A stretch of DNA of 64,000 bases, from the NCBI GenBank assembly GCA_913060895.1, contig CAJXSN010000003.1, forward strand, positions 62,001 to 126,000, written 5' to 3'. This stretch comes from an uncultured Sphingomonadaceae bacterium. GTDB taxonomy: Bacteria > Pseudomonadota > Alphaproteobacteria > Sphingomonadales > Sphingomonadaceae. Shown here in pieces: positions 18,596 to 26,396 of the stretch. Under the pieces are notes generated by a model. The model was given only the letters and a program-made list of their open reading frames with translations. It made no database searches and was not told the DNA's origin. The position numbers and the translations under genes were made by a program. Position 1 is the first letter of the stretch; each line of letters starts with the position of its first letter.

Positions 18596-19399
18596 TCAGC
18601 CCTTGATTGGGCGCGTCGGCAGCAATTCCTCGCAAACATCGTATGTTCGCTCGTTATCGACATCGATGGCCAGCGCGCCGTCTTCGAACTCCACCGCACG
18701 GATCGTGGCCCCCAGTCGTTCGCCAAGTACTTCCATTGCAGGATGCAATTTAAGCAATCCGGCTTTAAGCAGGAGAATATTTAGCAGTCCGAAAGCGCGG
18801 ATCATACGGCCCGGATTGGACATGAATTGACCGCCTTCGCGAAAGACTTCGGCAGCTTTGAACGCTTTGGGGCCGGCCAGACCATAAAGGTTGCAATTGG
18901 CGATACCGCCATCTGAAAAGCCGTAATAATTTCGTTGGCCTTCGGGATGCGCGGCCTTCACATTTTTCTCGCGTGCAATCCCTATAACAGCATCGGCGGT
19001 TCGCAATTCATCACCCACCTGTACAATCGCGTCGCGTGTCACCAGAACATTATCGGCAGTGGTAATAACGAAAGGCCCGGAGCTTTTACCTGCCGCTTTT
19101 GCAACACTTTCAACGATATTGACGTCGCTCGCAACGAGTGTAACCGGCACATCGGGCCGTGCGTAATCGGCCAGCACGGCTTCCAGTTCTGCGTGAACCT
19201 CCGGCTCCACCGAAACGCGGATAGCTTCGACATTGGGAACAGTGACCAGCGTTTCCATGACGTGACGGATCAGTGCCTTGCCGCGTATGGGGGCGAGGCA
19301 CTTGTGCGAGACACCGGCACGCTCTGCCAAAGGATTGACCACGCCTGCACGCTGTGCGGCCAGCAGAATTATAGTGATGGGAGCAGCGGCGTCGGTCAT
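18596..19399 (-). CDS. Nucleotidyltransferase-like protein (MobA/GlmU-type fold, degenerate motif)
   Basis: 267-residue protein resembling the NTP_transferase Rossmann fold. The start at 19399 has AGGAGAG just upstream, better than the 19429 start. The N-terminus ILLAAQRAGVVNPLAE stands where a GGxGTR/GGxSxRMG loop would be, so the nucleotide loop is altered, while HKCLAPIRGKALIRHV keeps the usual Lys and PL-type segment. VITTADNVLV corresponds to the metal-binding D-x-D-like strand. It lies 30 bases after the ATP-grasp gene, suggesting a joint pathway, perhaps nucleotide activation followed by ligation. No product can be named. Confidence 0.65.
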   Translation of the reverse strand: MTDAAAPITIILLAAQRAGVVNPLAERAGVSHKCLAPIRGKALIRHVMETLVTVPNVEAIRVSVEPEVHAELEAVLADYARPDVPVTLVASDVNIVESVAKAAGKSSGPFVITTADNVLVTRDAIVQVGDELRTADAVIGIAREKNVKAAHPEGQRNYYGFSDGGIANCNLYGLAGPKAFKAAEVFREGGQFMSNPGRMIRAFGLLNILLLKAGLLKLHPAMEVLGERLGATIRAVEFEDGALAIDVDNERTYDVCEELLPTRPIKG

Positions 19400-19429
19400 G
19401 TGTCTCTCCTTCAGGTCAGGCTGGTGCAC

Positions 19430-20446
19430 TCAGGCGCCTGCAATCAGTCCGTTCCGTCGCCACGCTTCGGCCAGTAGGGTTTCCAGCAGGTCCGCATGGC
19501 TGAAGCCGGCATATGCGGCCGCTTTGGCCATTACCTTTTCCGACCATAGATTGCAGTTGAGATTGATCTCGATGAAATTCACATCGCCGGTATTCAGATC
19601 GACGCGGAATTCGATCCGGCCATAATCGAAAGGGAGAAATTCCTGCGCTACGCGTGTCGCGTAGTCTTCGACCTTGGCTGCCAACTCCGCATGCTCGAAA
19701 AGTTTGAGGGCTGCTTTCTCAGTATTCTGGACCAGATCGCGTTTCTCGTAATAGGTCCACAGTTTTTGCGTGTCCTCCCGCTCGTACCACAGCATGGGCA
19801 ATGCGGTTGGCACATCGTTTAACGTGATGAAGGCGCATTGGACATCGTATCCGTCCAGATATGGCTCCACAATCGCATCATGGCCCTGTCCGTGAATATT
19901 GGCCACGGCATTGGCGACGCCCTGAAAATCGAACGCATCGGAAATGCCCCAGCTGGCAGACGAGGCATTGGGCTTGATTACCCAGCGGCCATCAGCCGAT
20001 GCGGGCAAGTCCTTCTCCAGAACCGGGGCGCCCCGGCGGTAACAGAACCACGGTGCGGTGGGCACTCCGGCATGCTGGCACACCAGCTTCGATACCGATT
20101 TGTCATCGCCCAGACCGCGCAGGAACGGCATTGCTCCCAGATAGGGAATCCGGTGCATATTGCAGAGCAGCGGGATCAGCATTTCGGAATTTACGAAGCC
20201 GCCTCGATTGAGCAGCGGGAAAACAAAATCCGCTTCCGGCTGCTCGAACAAAATCTGGTAATTATCTGTAAATTCCAGCTGCAGGCCTAGAGTTTCCAGA
20301 GTGGTTCGGACCTCGTGATGGTAGATCGCATGATTGCCGTCTTCGGGATGCATTCCTCCGCCCCACAGGGCGTGTTTCGCCATGAACAGCGTACGTACGC
20401 GGTCCTTGGCTTCTTGAGGGATGGTCAGAGGTGCAATTGCCGTCAT
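19430..20446 (-). CDS. ATP-grasp ligase, D-Ala-D-Ala ligase-like
   Basis: 338-residue ATP-grasp protein. Signs are GDDKSVSKLVCQHAGVPTAPWF (entry to the ATP-grasp domain), WVIKPNASSASWGIS (ATP-binding Lys and loop), IVEPYLDGYDVQ and the metal motif FIEINLNCNLWSEKV near the C-terminus. The start has CAGGAAAACAC before the ATG. ATP-grasp enzymes join a carboxylate to an amine or thiol via an acyl-phosphate. It is flanked 61 bases upstream by a haloalkane dehalogenase gene and 30 bases downstream by a nucleotidyltransferase-like gene, all on the - strand. The substrate is unknown. Confidence 0.78.
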   Translation of the reverse strand: MTAIAPLTIPQEAKDRVRTLFMAKHALWGGGMHPEDGNHAIYHHEVRTTLETLGLQLEFTDNYQILFEQPEADFVFPLLNRGGFVNSEMLIPLLCNMHRIPYLGAMPFLRGLGDDKSVSKLVCQHAGVPTAPWFCYRRGAPVLEKDLPASADGRWVIKPNASSASWGISDAFDFQGVANAVANIHGQGHDAIVEPYLDGYDVQCAFITLNDVPTALPMLWYEREDTQKLWTYYEKRDLVQNTEKAALKLFEHAELAAKVEDYATRVAQEFLPFDYGRIEFRVDLNTGDVNFIEINLNCNLWSEKVMAKAAAYAGFSHADLLETLLAEAWRRNGLIAGA

Positions 20447-20507
20447 GTGTTTTCCTGCGCTGCTTGTCAGCCTGCCTTAGCGGAAGCGGGGCACGGGAAA
20501 AGACTTA

Positions 20508-21470
20508 TCACGCGCCGGCCGCTTTTGCCGTGTCGAGAATGGCGGCCACGAACCCCTGCGGATCATCCTCCTGAATGAAGTGATTGCCGTTCAGTGTGCG
20601 GTGGAGATCATGCCCTTTTGTACCGGGGATCCGGCCGATAAAGGCTTTCTCTCCACCGGCGGTAATCGCATCCTGGTCGCTGAACGCACAGACGAAAGGC
20701 TTGTCGAATGTCTCCAGCGATTTCCAGGCTTTCAGTTGATCGGGCACGGCAACATTATTGCCCAATGGGACCAGAGTGGGAAATACGCGAGCGCAGGCTT
20801 TGCTGTCTTCGTCGGGGTAGGGCGCATCATACGCTGCCACCTCGGCCTCTGTCAGATCGCGGCTGGTCGCGCCTTGCAGGATATTGCCAACGGGAAACAC
20901 GGGACTTTCCTGAGAAAACTTGCGCCAGGCAGAAAAGGCGGGAGGTGGCTCCTGACCCGCAGGCAATCCGCCATTGGATAGAGTCACCCCGGAAAAGCGT
21001 TCGGGCATTTCGGCCACAAGCCGCAATCCGATCAGGGAACCCCAATCCTGGCAAGCGAGTATGATCCCGGTGAGATCCAGCGTCTCCACCCATTCGCGCA
21101 TCCACGCGACATGGCCTGCATAGCTTAAAACATCGCGGTCCGCCGGTTTGTCCGATTTGCCGAAGCCAATGAGATCGGGCGCCAGCACCCGGTATCCGGC
21201 ATCCACAACGGGGCCGATCATGTGACGGTATAGGAAGCTCCAGCTGGGTTCGCCATGCATCATCAGCACAGGCGTGCCATGCTGTGGCCCTTCATCGACA
21301 TAGTGCAGCCGCAATTGATCGGAGAGTTCGTGGTAATGCGGCGAGAAGGGATAATCGGGCAGATTGGCGAAGCGCTCTTCGGGAGTGCGAATGACAGTTA
21401 TGGGAATGATTCCTCTCTGGTTACGACTTGTGCCATAGTCCGGCAGACAGGGACAGGAGGAGGTTACCAA
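20508..21470 (-). CDS. Haloalkane dehalogenase (subfamily I-like)
   Basis: Alpha/beta hydrolase that should replace halide by hydroxyl on haloalkanes. With the TTG start at 21470 it has 320 residues: oxyanion motif HGEPSW (72-77), nucleophile Asp142 in CQDWGS with halide-binding Trp143, cap-domain Trp182 (AFSAWRKF), acid probably Asp267 (or Asp265) in FSDQDAIT, and His297 in NGNHFIQED. The D-D-H triad and two Trp match subfamily I (DhlA/DhmA type). Homologous sequence begins only near residue 24 (ITVIRTPEERF), where the codons are ATT/ATA rather than ATG. The only canonical start overlaps the divergent methyltransferase ATG, so the true start is uncertain. Confidence 0.88.
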   Translation of the reverse strand: MVTSSCPCLPDYGTSRNQRGIIPITVIRTPEERFANLPDYPFSPHYHELSDQLRLHYVDEGPQHGTPVLMMHGEPSWSFLYRHMIGPVVDAGYRVLAPDLIGFGKSDKPADRDVLSYAGHVAWMREWVETLDLTGIILACQDWGSLIGLRLVAEMPERFSGVTLSNGGLPAGQEPPPAFSAWRKFSQESPVFPVGNILQGATSRDLTEAEVAAYDAPYPDEDSKACARVFPTLVPLGNNVAVPDQLKAWKSLETFDKPFVCAFSDQDAITAGGEKAFIGRIPGTKGHDLHRTLNGNHFIQEDDPQGFVAAILDTAKAAGA

Positions 21471-22105
21471 TGGGAATAGCGGAATGGTGGGACCGACACG
21501 GTGTACCGCGCGTGATCAAGCTGGCCTGCGGAGCGCCAGGGATTATGAAGTTGCGTGCGAAGGTTGTGCCGTTGGCGCGCGGCGACGTGTTCGAAATCGG
21601 CTGCGGTGGCGGCATAAACCAGCCGTTTTATCAGGCTGACGCAATTACACACTATGCCGGAATCGATCCGGGTGCGAAATTGCTCGATTACGCGCGAGCC
21701 GAGGCCAGTAAGAAAGGCTGGGTCGCCGATATCCGCGAGGGAGTGGGCGAAGCTATTCCGTTTGGAGACAACAGCTTCGACACCGTCGTATGCACCTATA
21801 CAATGTGCTCAGTGGAAGATCAGGCGCAGGTCGTGCGCGAGATGCGCCGTATTCTGAAGCCGGGCGGAAGGCTGTTGTATCTGGAACATGGACGGGCGCC
21901 CGATAGCCGTGTGGCGAAGTGGCAGGGCCGGATCGAACCTTATTGGAAGCCGGTGGCAGGCGGCTGCCATCTGACCCGCCCGATTACCGATGCGGTGCGG
22001 GCAGGGGGATTGGTTACTGAACAGATGGGAGAGCGCTATGCCGCGAAAACTCCGCGCCCGGTTGGTTGGATGGAATGGGGTGTTGGGGTCAAGGATGGTG
22101 CTTAA
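21470..22105 (+). CDS. Class I SAM-dependent methyltransferase (UbiE/type 11-like)
   Basis: 211-residue methyltransferase. The start at 21470 has a strong GGAGGAGG ribosome-binding site about 7 bases upstream. SAM-binding motif I is VFEIGCGGGINQPFY, motif II region is GIDPGAKLL, and the post-motifs IPFGDNSFDTVVCTYTMCSV and LKPGGRLLYLEHG are typical of Methyltransf_11. The late PYWKPVAGGCHLTR is shared with a group of small methyltransferases of unknown substrate (some called phospholipid methyltransferase-like). It is divergent from the dehalogenase gene; their start codons lie on top of each other. Confidence 0.82.
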   Translation: MGIAEWWDRHGVPRVIKLACGAPGIMKLRAKVVPLARGDVFEIGCGGGINQPFYQADAITHYAGIDPGAKLLDYARAEASKKGWVADIREGVGEAIPFGDNSFDTVVCTYTMCSVEDQAQVVREMRRILKPGGRLLYLEHGRAPDSRVAKWQGRIEPYWKPVAGGCHLTRPITDAVRAGGLVTEQMGERYAAKTPRPVGWMEWGVGVKDGA

Positions 22106-22139
22106 CCAGACACCCTAACCGGCTCGCGACCATGAAAAA

Positions 22140-22168
22140 GGGGCGCCAACCTTGATGGTTCGCGCCCC
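22140..22168 (-). terminator. Rho-independent terminator of rne
   Basis: An 11-bp stem with one mismatch: GGGGCGC (22140-22146) pairs with GCGCCCC (22162-22168), extended by AACC/GGTT around a 5-base loop. Reading the - strand, the stem is followed by TTTTT (22139-22135). It lies 41 bases after the rne stop and also between the converging methyltransferase and rne genes, so it may stop both. Confidence 0.85.
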
Positions 22169-22208
22169 GTATATTCTGGCTTCACATGTAAGAAAACTGC
22201 GTCAACGA

Positions 22209-25016
22209 TTATTCACCGAATGTGCGCTGCCACCAACCGCGTTTCGGCTTGGGGAATTTGTTACCGGTTTCCTCAGCTATAGCCTCGGCGGTTTTCGGAG
22301 CGTTGTCCGGCTCGGATACTACGGCAGCGTCTTCCTTCACCTGGTCGGCGACGGCGCTGGCTTCCGCAGGCGGCTCGATCGCATTTTCGCTGGCAGGTTT
22401 CTTGCGCGGCGCACGTTTGCGCTTGGGCTTGGGTGTTTCTTCGCCCGTTTCGGTCGCAGCATCTTGACCATCACCTGTCCCGGCGGTTTTGTCCGCATCC
22501 TTCGCGGGGGCTTTCTTACGCGGCGCACGTTTGCGCTTGGGCTTCTCTACTTCTTCCGTTGCAGATTCATCCTTAGCCGTTTCGTCGGTTGTAGAAGTAG
22601 CTTTCTTGCGCGGAGCGCGCTTGCGCTTCGGCTTTTCCTCGGCCTTCTCGTCCGCCATTGCCTCGGCAGTTTCCGGCGCATCATCCGGGCCGGCAACCAC
22701 AGCCATGTCGTCCTTCACCTGCTTCGAAACACCGTTCATATTTCCGGCTTCGGACTGTTCGTTATTCTCGCCGTTATCGCTGTTTTCATCCGAGCGACTG
22801 CGGCCTCGGCCACCCCTGCGACGTCCACCCCTGCGACGGCGCTTCTTGGGCTGGCCATCGTCGTCGTCTGACTGTTCATCGCTGGATTCGTTAGTGTCGT
22901 TATCACTATCGTTTGAGGAATCTTCAGTTCCGTCATCATTTTGGTCATCGCGGCTTTTGTTGCGGCCCCGACCACCGCGGCGGCGGCGGCGCTTCCTGGG
23001 CTTGTCGTCATCATCCCGATTGGAGAGATTGTCCTCGTCTTCTTCTTCTGCAGCAGCGTCTTCCTCCACATCGTCATCTTCTTCCTCAATGACGATCGGG
23101 TCGAATTTCGGCGCTTCGGTCGGGCGCGGGCCGGAGCTGCCGATTTCCATCTTGGCCCCTTCATCTTCGCCTTCGGGAACCACTTCGACGGAGACGCTGT
23201 AACGCTCTTCGATTTCCTGCAGTTCGCTGCGCTTGGAATTCAGCAGGTAGACTGCCGCTTCCGTGCTGGCTGACAGGGTGATGATCGAACCTTTGCCTTT
23301 GGCTGCTTCGTCTTCGATCAGACGCAAAGCGGATAGCCCAGCACTGGAGGCCGTACGGACAAGGCCGGTTCCGTCGCAATGCGGGCATTCGCGGGTCGAT
23401 GCTTCCAGTACTCCGGTACGAAGACGCTGGCGGCTCATTTCCATCAGGCCGAAGCTGGAAATACGGCCAATCTGGATGCGCGCGCGGTCGGTCTTGAGCG
23501 AATCCTTCATGCACCGCTCTACTTTACGGATATTGCCCGTCCGCTCCATGTCGATGAAATCGATCACTACCAGGCCAGCCATGTCGCGCAGGCGCAGCTG
23601 GCGGGCGATTTCCTTGGCTGCTTCCAGATTGGTTGCGGTTGCAGTCGCTTCGATGCCGTGTTCTTTTGTGGAACGGCCCGAGTTGATGTCGATGGATACC
23701 AGCGCCTCGGTCGGGTTGATGACCAGATAGCCGCCTGATTTAAGCTGCACGACAGGGTCGTACATAGCGCGAAGCTGGTCCTCTGCTCCATAACGCTGGA
23801 ACAGCGGTACGGGGTCGGAATAGGCCTTCACCCTGCGTGCATGGCTGGGCATCAGCAGCTTCATATACTGCTTGGCTGCCTTGTATCCGTGCTCCCCTTC
23901 GACGACCACTTCCTCGATCTCGCGGTTGTAGATGTCGCGGATTGCCCGTTTTATAAGATCGCTGTCGGAATGGATCAGGCTGGGCGCGCTGGAACCGAGC
24001 GTATTCTCTCGGATCTTGTCCCACAGACGCGCCAGGTAATCGAAGTCGCGCTTGATCTCGGTTTTGGTGCGGGCAATGCCTGCGGTACGGACGATCAGGC
24101 CCATGCTCTTTGGCAGGCTGAGATCATTGATCACCTGCTTCAAGCGCTTGCGGTCGCTTGCGGAATTGATCTTGCGGCTGATGCCGCCGCCGTGGCTGCT
24201 GTTCGGCATCAGGACCGTGTAGCGGCCAGCCAGGCTGAGATAAGAGGTCAGGGCAGCGCCCTTATTTCCGCGCTCTTCCTTTACGACTTGAACAAGCAGA
24301 ACCTGGCGACGCTGGATTACATCTTGAATCTTGTAACGGCGGCGCAAGGCCTGACGGCGGGCGCGGACATCATCCACTTCCTTCGCACGGCTGCGGCTCT
24401 TGTCGTTGCCCTTGCCTCCGCGGGCACCTTGCCGGCGTCCGCGACCACGGCGGCCACGCCGCTGGGAACCATTGCCCCCTTCTTCGCTGTCATCGCTGTC
24501 ACTATCGTCGTCGTCATCGTCGCCATCATCATCGTCGTCACTGTCTACGTGACCTTCTTCGATGGTAGCGACCTTCTCCTTGTCGGAGGTGTCGATTTCT
24601 TCCAGTCCGTCTTCGGCCATATCTTCTGCGAGGGCTTCACCGCTTTCATCATCCTCCGCGTCGTATTCGTCGCCGGGAATTTCGCCCCGATCTTCCTCTT
24701 CGGAACGCAGGCGAGCCTCTTCCTCGGCCGCCTCGGCTTCTTCGGCCAGAAGCTGCTCGCGATCTTCCTTCGGAATCTGGTAATAGTCAGGATGGATTTC
24801 GCTGAAGGCGAGGAATCCGTGGCGGTTGCCACCGAAGTCCACAAAAGCAGCCTGCAGGGACGGTTCGACCCTGGTGACTTTCGCTAGATAGATATTTCCT
24901 TTGATCTGCTTGTGATCAGCAGATTCAAAATCGAACTCCTCAATCCGGTTTCCCTTGAGGACCGCCACCCGGGTTTCTTCCGAGTGGCGCGCATCGATTA
25001 GCATGCGCGTTGCCAT
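22209..25016 (-). CDS. rne: Ribonuclease E/G
   Basis: 935-residue RNase E, the main endonuclease for mRNA decay and rRNA/tRNA maturation. The start at 25016 gives the standard opening MATRMLIDARHSEETRVAVL. The S1 domain is interrupted by a long acidic insertion (about 75-220) with runs of Asp. The catalytic DNase I-like domain has SIDINSGR and LVVIDFIDME with the metal-binding aspartates; the Zn-link is ECPHCDGTG. The C-terminal 300 residues are low complexity, with acidic tracts, RRRRGG arginine-rich blocks and three KPKRKRAPRKK repeats, ending in WWQRTFGE. This part probably binds RNA and degradosome partners. Confidence 0.96.
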   Translation of the reverse strand: MATRMLIDARHSEETRVAVLKGNRIEEFDFESADHKQIKGNIYLAKVTRVEPSLQAAFVDFGGNRHGFLAFSEIHPDYYQIPKEDREQLLAEEAEAAEEEARLRSEEEDRGEIPGDEYDAEDDESGEALAEDMAEDGLEEIDTSDKEKVATIEEGHVDSDDDDDGDDDDDDSDSDDSEEGGNGSQRRGRRGRGRRQGARGGKGNDKSRSRAKEVDDVRARRQALRRRYKIQDVIQRRQVLLVQVVKEERGNKGAALTSYLSLAGRYTVLMPNSSHGGGISRKINSASDRKRLKQVINDLSLPKSMGLIVRTAGIARTKTEIKRDFDYLARLWDKIRENTLGSSAPSLIHSDSDLIKRAIRDIYNREIEEVVVEGEHGYKAAKQYMKLLMPSHARRVKAYSDPVPLFQRYGAEDQLRAMYDPVVQLKSGGYLVINPTEALVSIDINSGRSTKEHGIEATATATNLEAAKEIARQLRLRDMAGLVVIDFIDMERTGNIRKVERCMKDSLKTDRARIQIGRISSFGLMEMSRQRLRTGVLEASTRECPHCDGTGLVRTASSAGLSALRLIEDEAAKGKGSIITLSASTEAAVYLLNSKRSELQEIEERYSVSVEVVPEGEDEGAKMEIGSSGPRPTEAPKFDPIVIEEEDDDVEEDAAAEEEDEDNLSNRDDDDKPRKRRRRRGGRGRNKSRDDQNDDGTEDSSNDSDNDTNESSDEQSDDDDGQPKKRRRRGGRRRGGRGRSRSDENSDNGENNEQSEAGNMNGVSKQVKDDMAVVAGPDDAPETAEAMADEKAEEKPKRKRAPRKKATSTTDETAKDESATEEVEKPKRKRAPRKKAPAKDADKTAGTGDGQDAATETGEETPKPKRKRAPRKKPASENAIEPPAEASAVADQVKEDAAVVSEPDNAPKTAEAIAEETGNKFPKPKRGWWQRTFGE
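22398..22644 (-). repeat. three 33-base repeats encoding KPKRKRAPRKK in rne
   Basis: Near-identical copies at 22398-22430, 22512-22544 and 22612-22644 each encode KPKRKRAPRKK. Spacing is irregular, filled with acidic/Thr-rich linkers. DNA identity between copies is high, with only a few differing bases, so the repeats may be recent duplications or kept similar by recombination. Confidence 0.85.
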
Positions 25017-25435
25017 TGAATTGTCTCCATGCGCCACATCGCCGCTGGACATTGCCCGGGGGTGACTGGCGCAAATATGTGTGAAAGCCGCTCGCCAAGA
25101 TGGCGCCAGCGGCTGTTATGGAAAGGGAAGGGCACTCTGCCACCGTTCCCGCAAAATGCGTGTCTGCAAAAAATGCACTGCGCGTTCGACGCGCTTTTGC
25201 CGGACCATTGTTCACGCCGCTGCCTGCAGGCAGCATCGTGAAATTGGCGGGGCAGATATGCATTGTCGCTTCAACCTGTTGAATTATCCTGAGCACTATA
25301 CGGCGCAAGGATTGCCGAACCGTTGCCAATCTGAGGAAAAGGCAAGCCGACTTGGTAAATCAACGCTAGCAGGCCACCGCCAAAGCAGCAACCATATTGC
25401 GCTGCGCCCCTGCCAGCCCCTAGACGCAGCAGGTA
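25017..25435. other. 419-base divergent region: rne leader and amidase upstream region
   Basis: No credible gene. On the rne side a hairpin, GCCGCTCGCC (25087-25096) pairing with GGCG (25102-25105) and AGCGGC (25108-25113), lies about 70 bases before the rne ATG and would be in its 5' leader. On the other side GCGCG-TTCGA-CGCGC followed by TTTT (25180-25198) looks like a small + strand terminator or attenuator. E. coli rne is autoregulated through its 5' leader; the same is only a possibility here. Short frames overlapping this stretch lack ribosome-binding sites and family likeness. Confidence 0.45.
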
Positions 25436-26311
25436 ATGAGTATGCGAACGCAGATATGGCTAATTTTCACAGCGCCGCTGGCATTGGTGGCTGGTCTATT
25501 TATTTTCGGCCTGACATTGCCCGTACCATATCTCGGGCGGGATTATGTCTTGCGACTGGCACTGCCCGATGCAGGGGATCCGGTGGACTTGCCTAAAATT
25601 AGTGGCCCACCCGACCGCTCTCGCCCGCTGGTCGTGATCGATGCCGGACACGGAGGCAAGGATCCCGGTGCGGTGCATGGCGGTGTGCGGGAAAAGGACA
25701 TTGTTCTGGGCCTCGCCAAAGCTCTTAAAAGCGAATTGCTGGCCAGCGGCGGCATCCGCGTTGCCTTGACGCGCGATACCGACAACTTCCTTGTTTTACA
25801 GGAACGCCCCGAAATTGCCCGCAGGCTGGGTGCCGATCTGTTCGTTTCAATTCACGCGGATAGCGCGGGCGAAGTCCGCGGAGTCCGCGGGGCCAGTATC
25901 TACACCCTATCCAACGAAGCATCGAGCGAGGCGGCGGCAAGATTTGCCGAGAGGGAGAACAATACCGACCGCCTGAACGGTGTATCGGTTCAGGGGCAGA
26001 GCGAGGCAATCAGTTCCATATTGGTGCAACTGTCCCAGCGACGTGTGCAGGAAAATTCGTCGCAATTTTCTCGTCTGGTCGTGCGAGAGGGTGATGGAAC
26101 GCTACGTTTTCATCCCCAGACCCGTCGCTCCGCAGAACTGGCTGTGCTGCGCGCTCCCGATGTCCCGGCGATTTTGTACGAGGCCGGGTATATTACCAAT
26201 CCCGAAGAGGCCCGTGCACTGGCATCGGAGGAAGGCCAGGAGACATTCGCCAGAACCATGACGCGGGCCATTCGGATTTACTTCGCGCGCGAGCGCGGCC
26301 GAACTGAATAA
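25436..26311 (+). CDS. N-acetylmuramoyl-L-alanine amidase (Amidase_3, AmiC-like)
   Basis: 291-residue zinc amidase cleaving the bond between muramic acid and the stem peptide to separate daughter cells. An N-terminal hydrophobic segment (about 5-25) anchors or exports it. The catalytic domain begins VVIDAGHGGKDPGAVHGG with the first Zn His and is followed by REKDIVL (Zn Glu), SIHADSA (second His) and ILYEAGYITNPEEA (catalytic Glu). No AMIN domain is present, so it is shorter than E. coli AmiC. It is followed after 85 bases by PBP1A. The start may be 25436 or the in-frame ATG at 25442. Confidence 0.92.
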   Translation: MSMRTQIWLIFTAPLALVAGLFIFGLTLPVPYLGRDYVLRLALPDAGDPVDLPKISGPPDRSRPLVVIDAGHGGKDPGAVHGGVREKDIVLGLAKALKSELLASGGIRVALTRDTDNFLVLQERPEIARRLGADLFVSIHADSAGEVRGVRGASIYTLSNEASSEAAARFAERENNTDRLNGVSVQGQSEAISSILVQLSQRRVQENSSQFSRLVVREGDGTLRFHPQTRRSAELAVLRAPDVPAILYEAGYITNPEEARALASEEGQETFARTMTRAIRIYFARERGRTE

Positions 26312-26396
26312 TGCGCAAAACAGTGGCCAAAACCGATTGCGGTGTCATTCGTTATGGCAAGTGACAGAAACCCCGTGCTAGGCGCTTCAACCGATT

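Noticed and set aside
23841-24887. 348-codon + strand frame with hydrophobic runs opposite rne
   Set aside because: The hydrophobic stretches are the complement of the acidic Asp/Glu insertion of RNase E, and there is no ribosome-binding site or family match.
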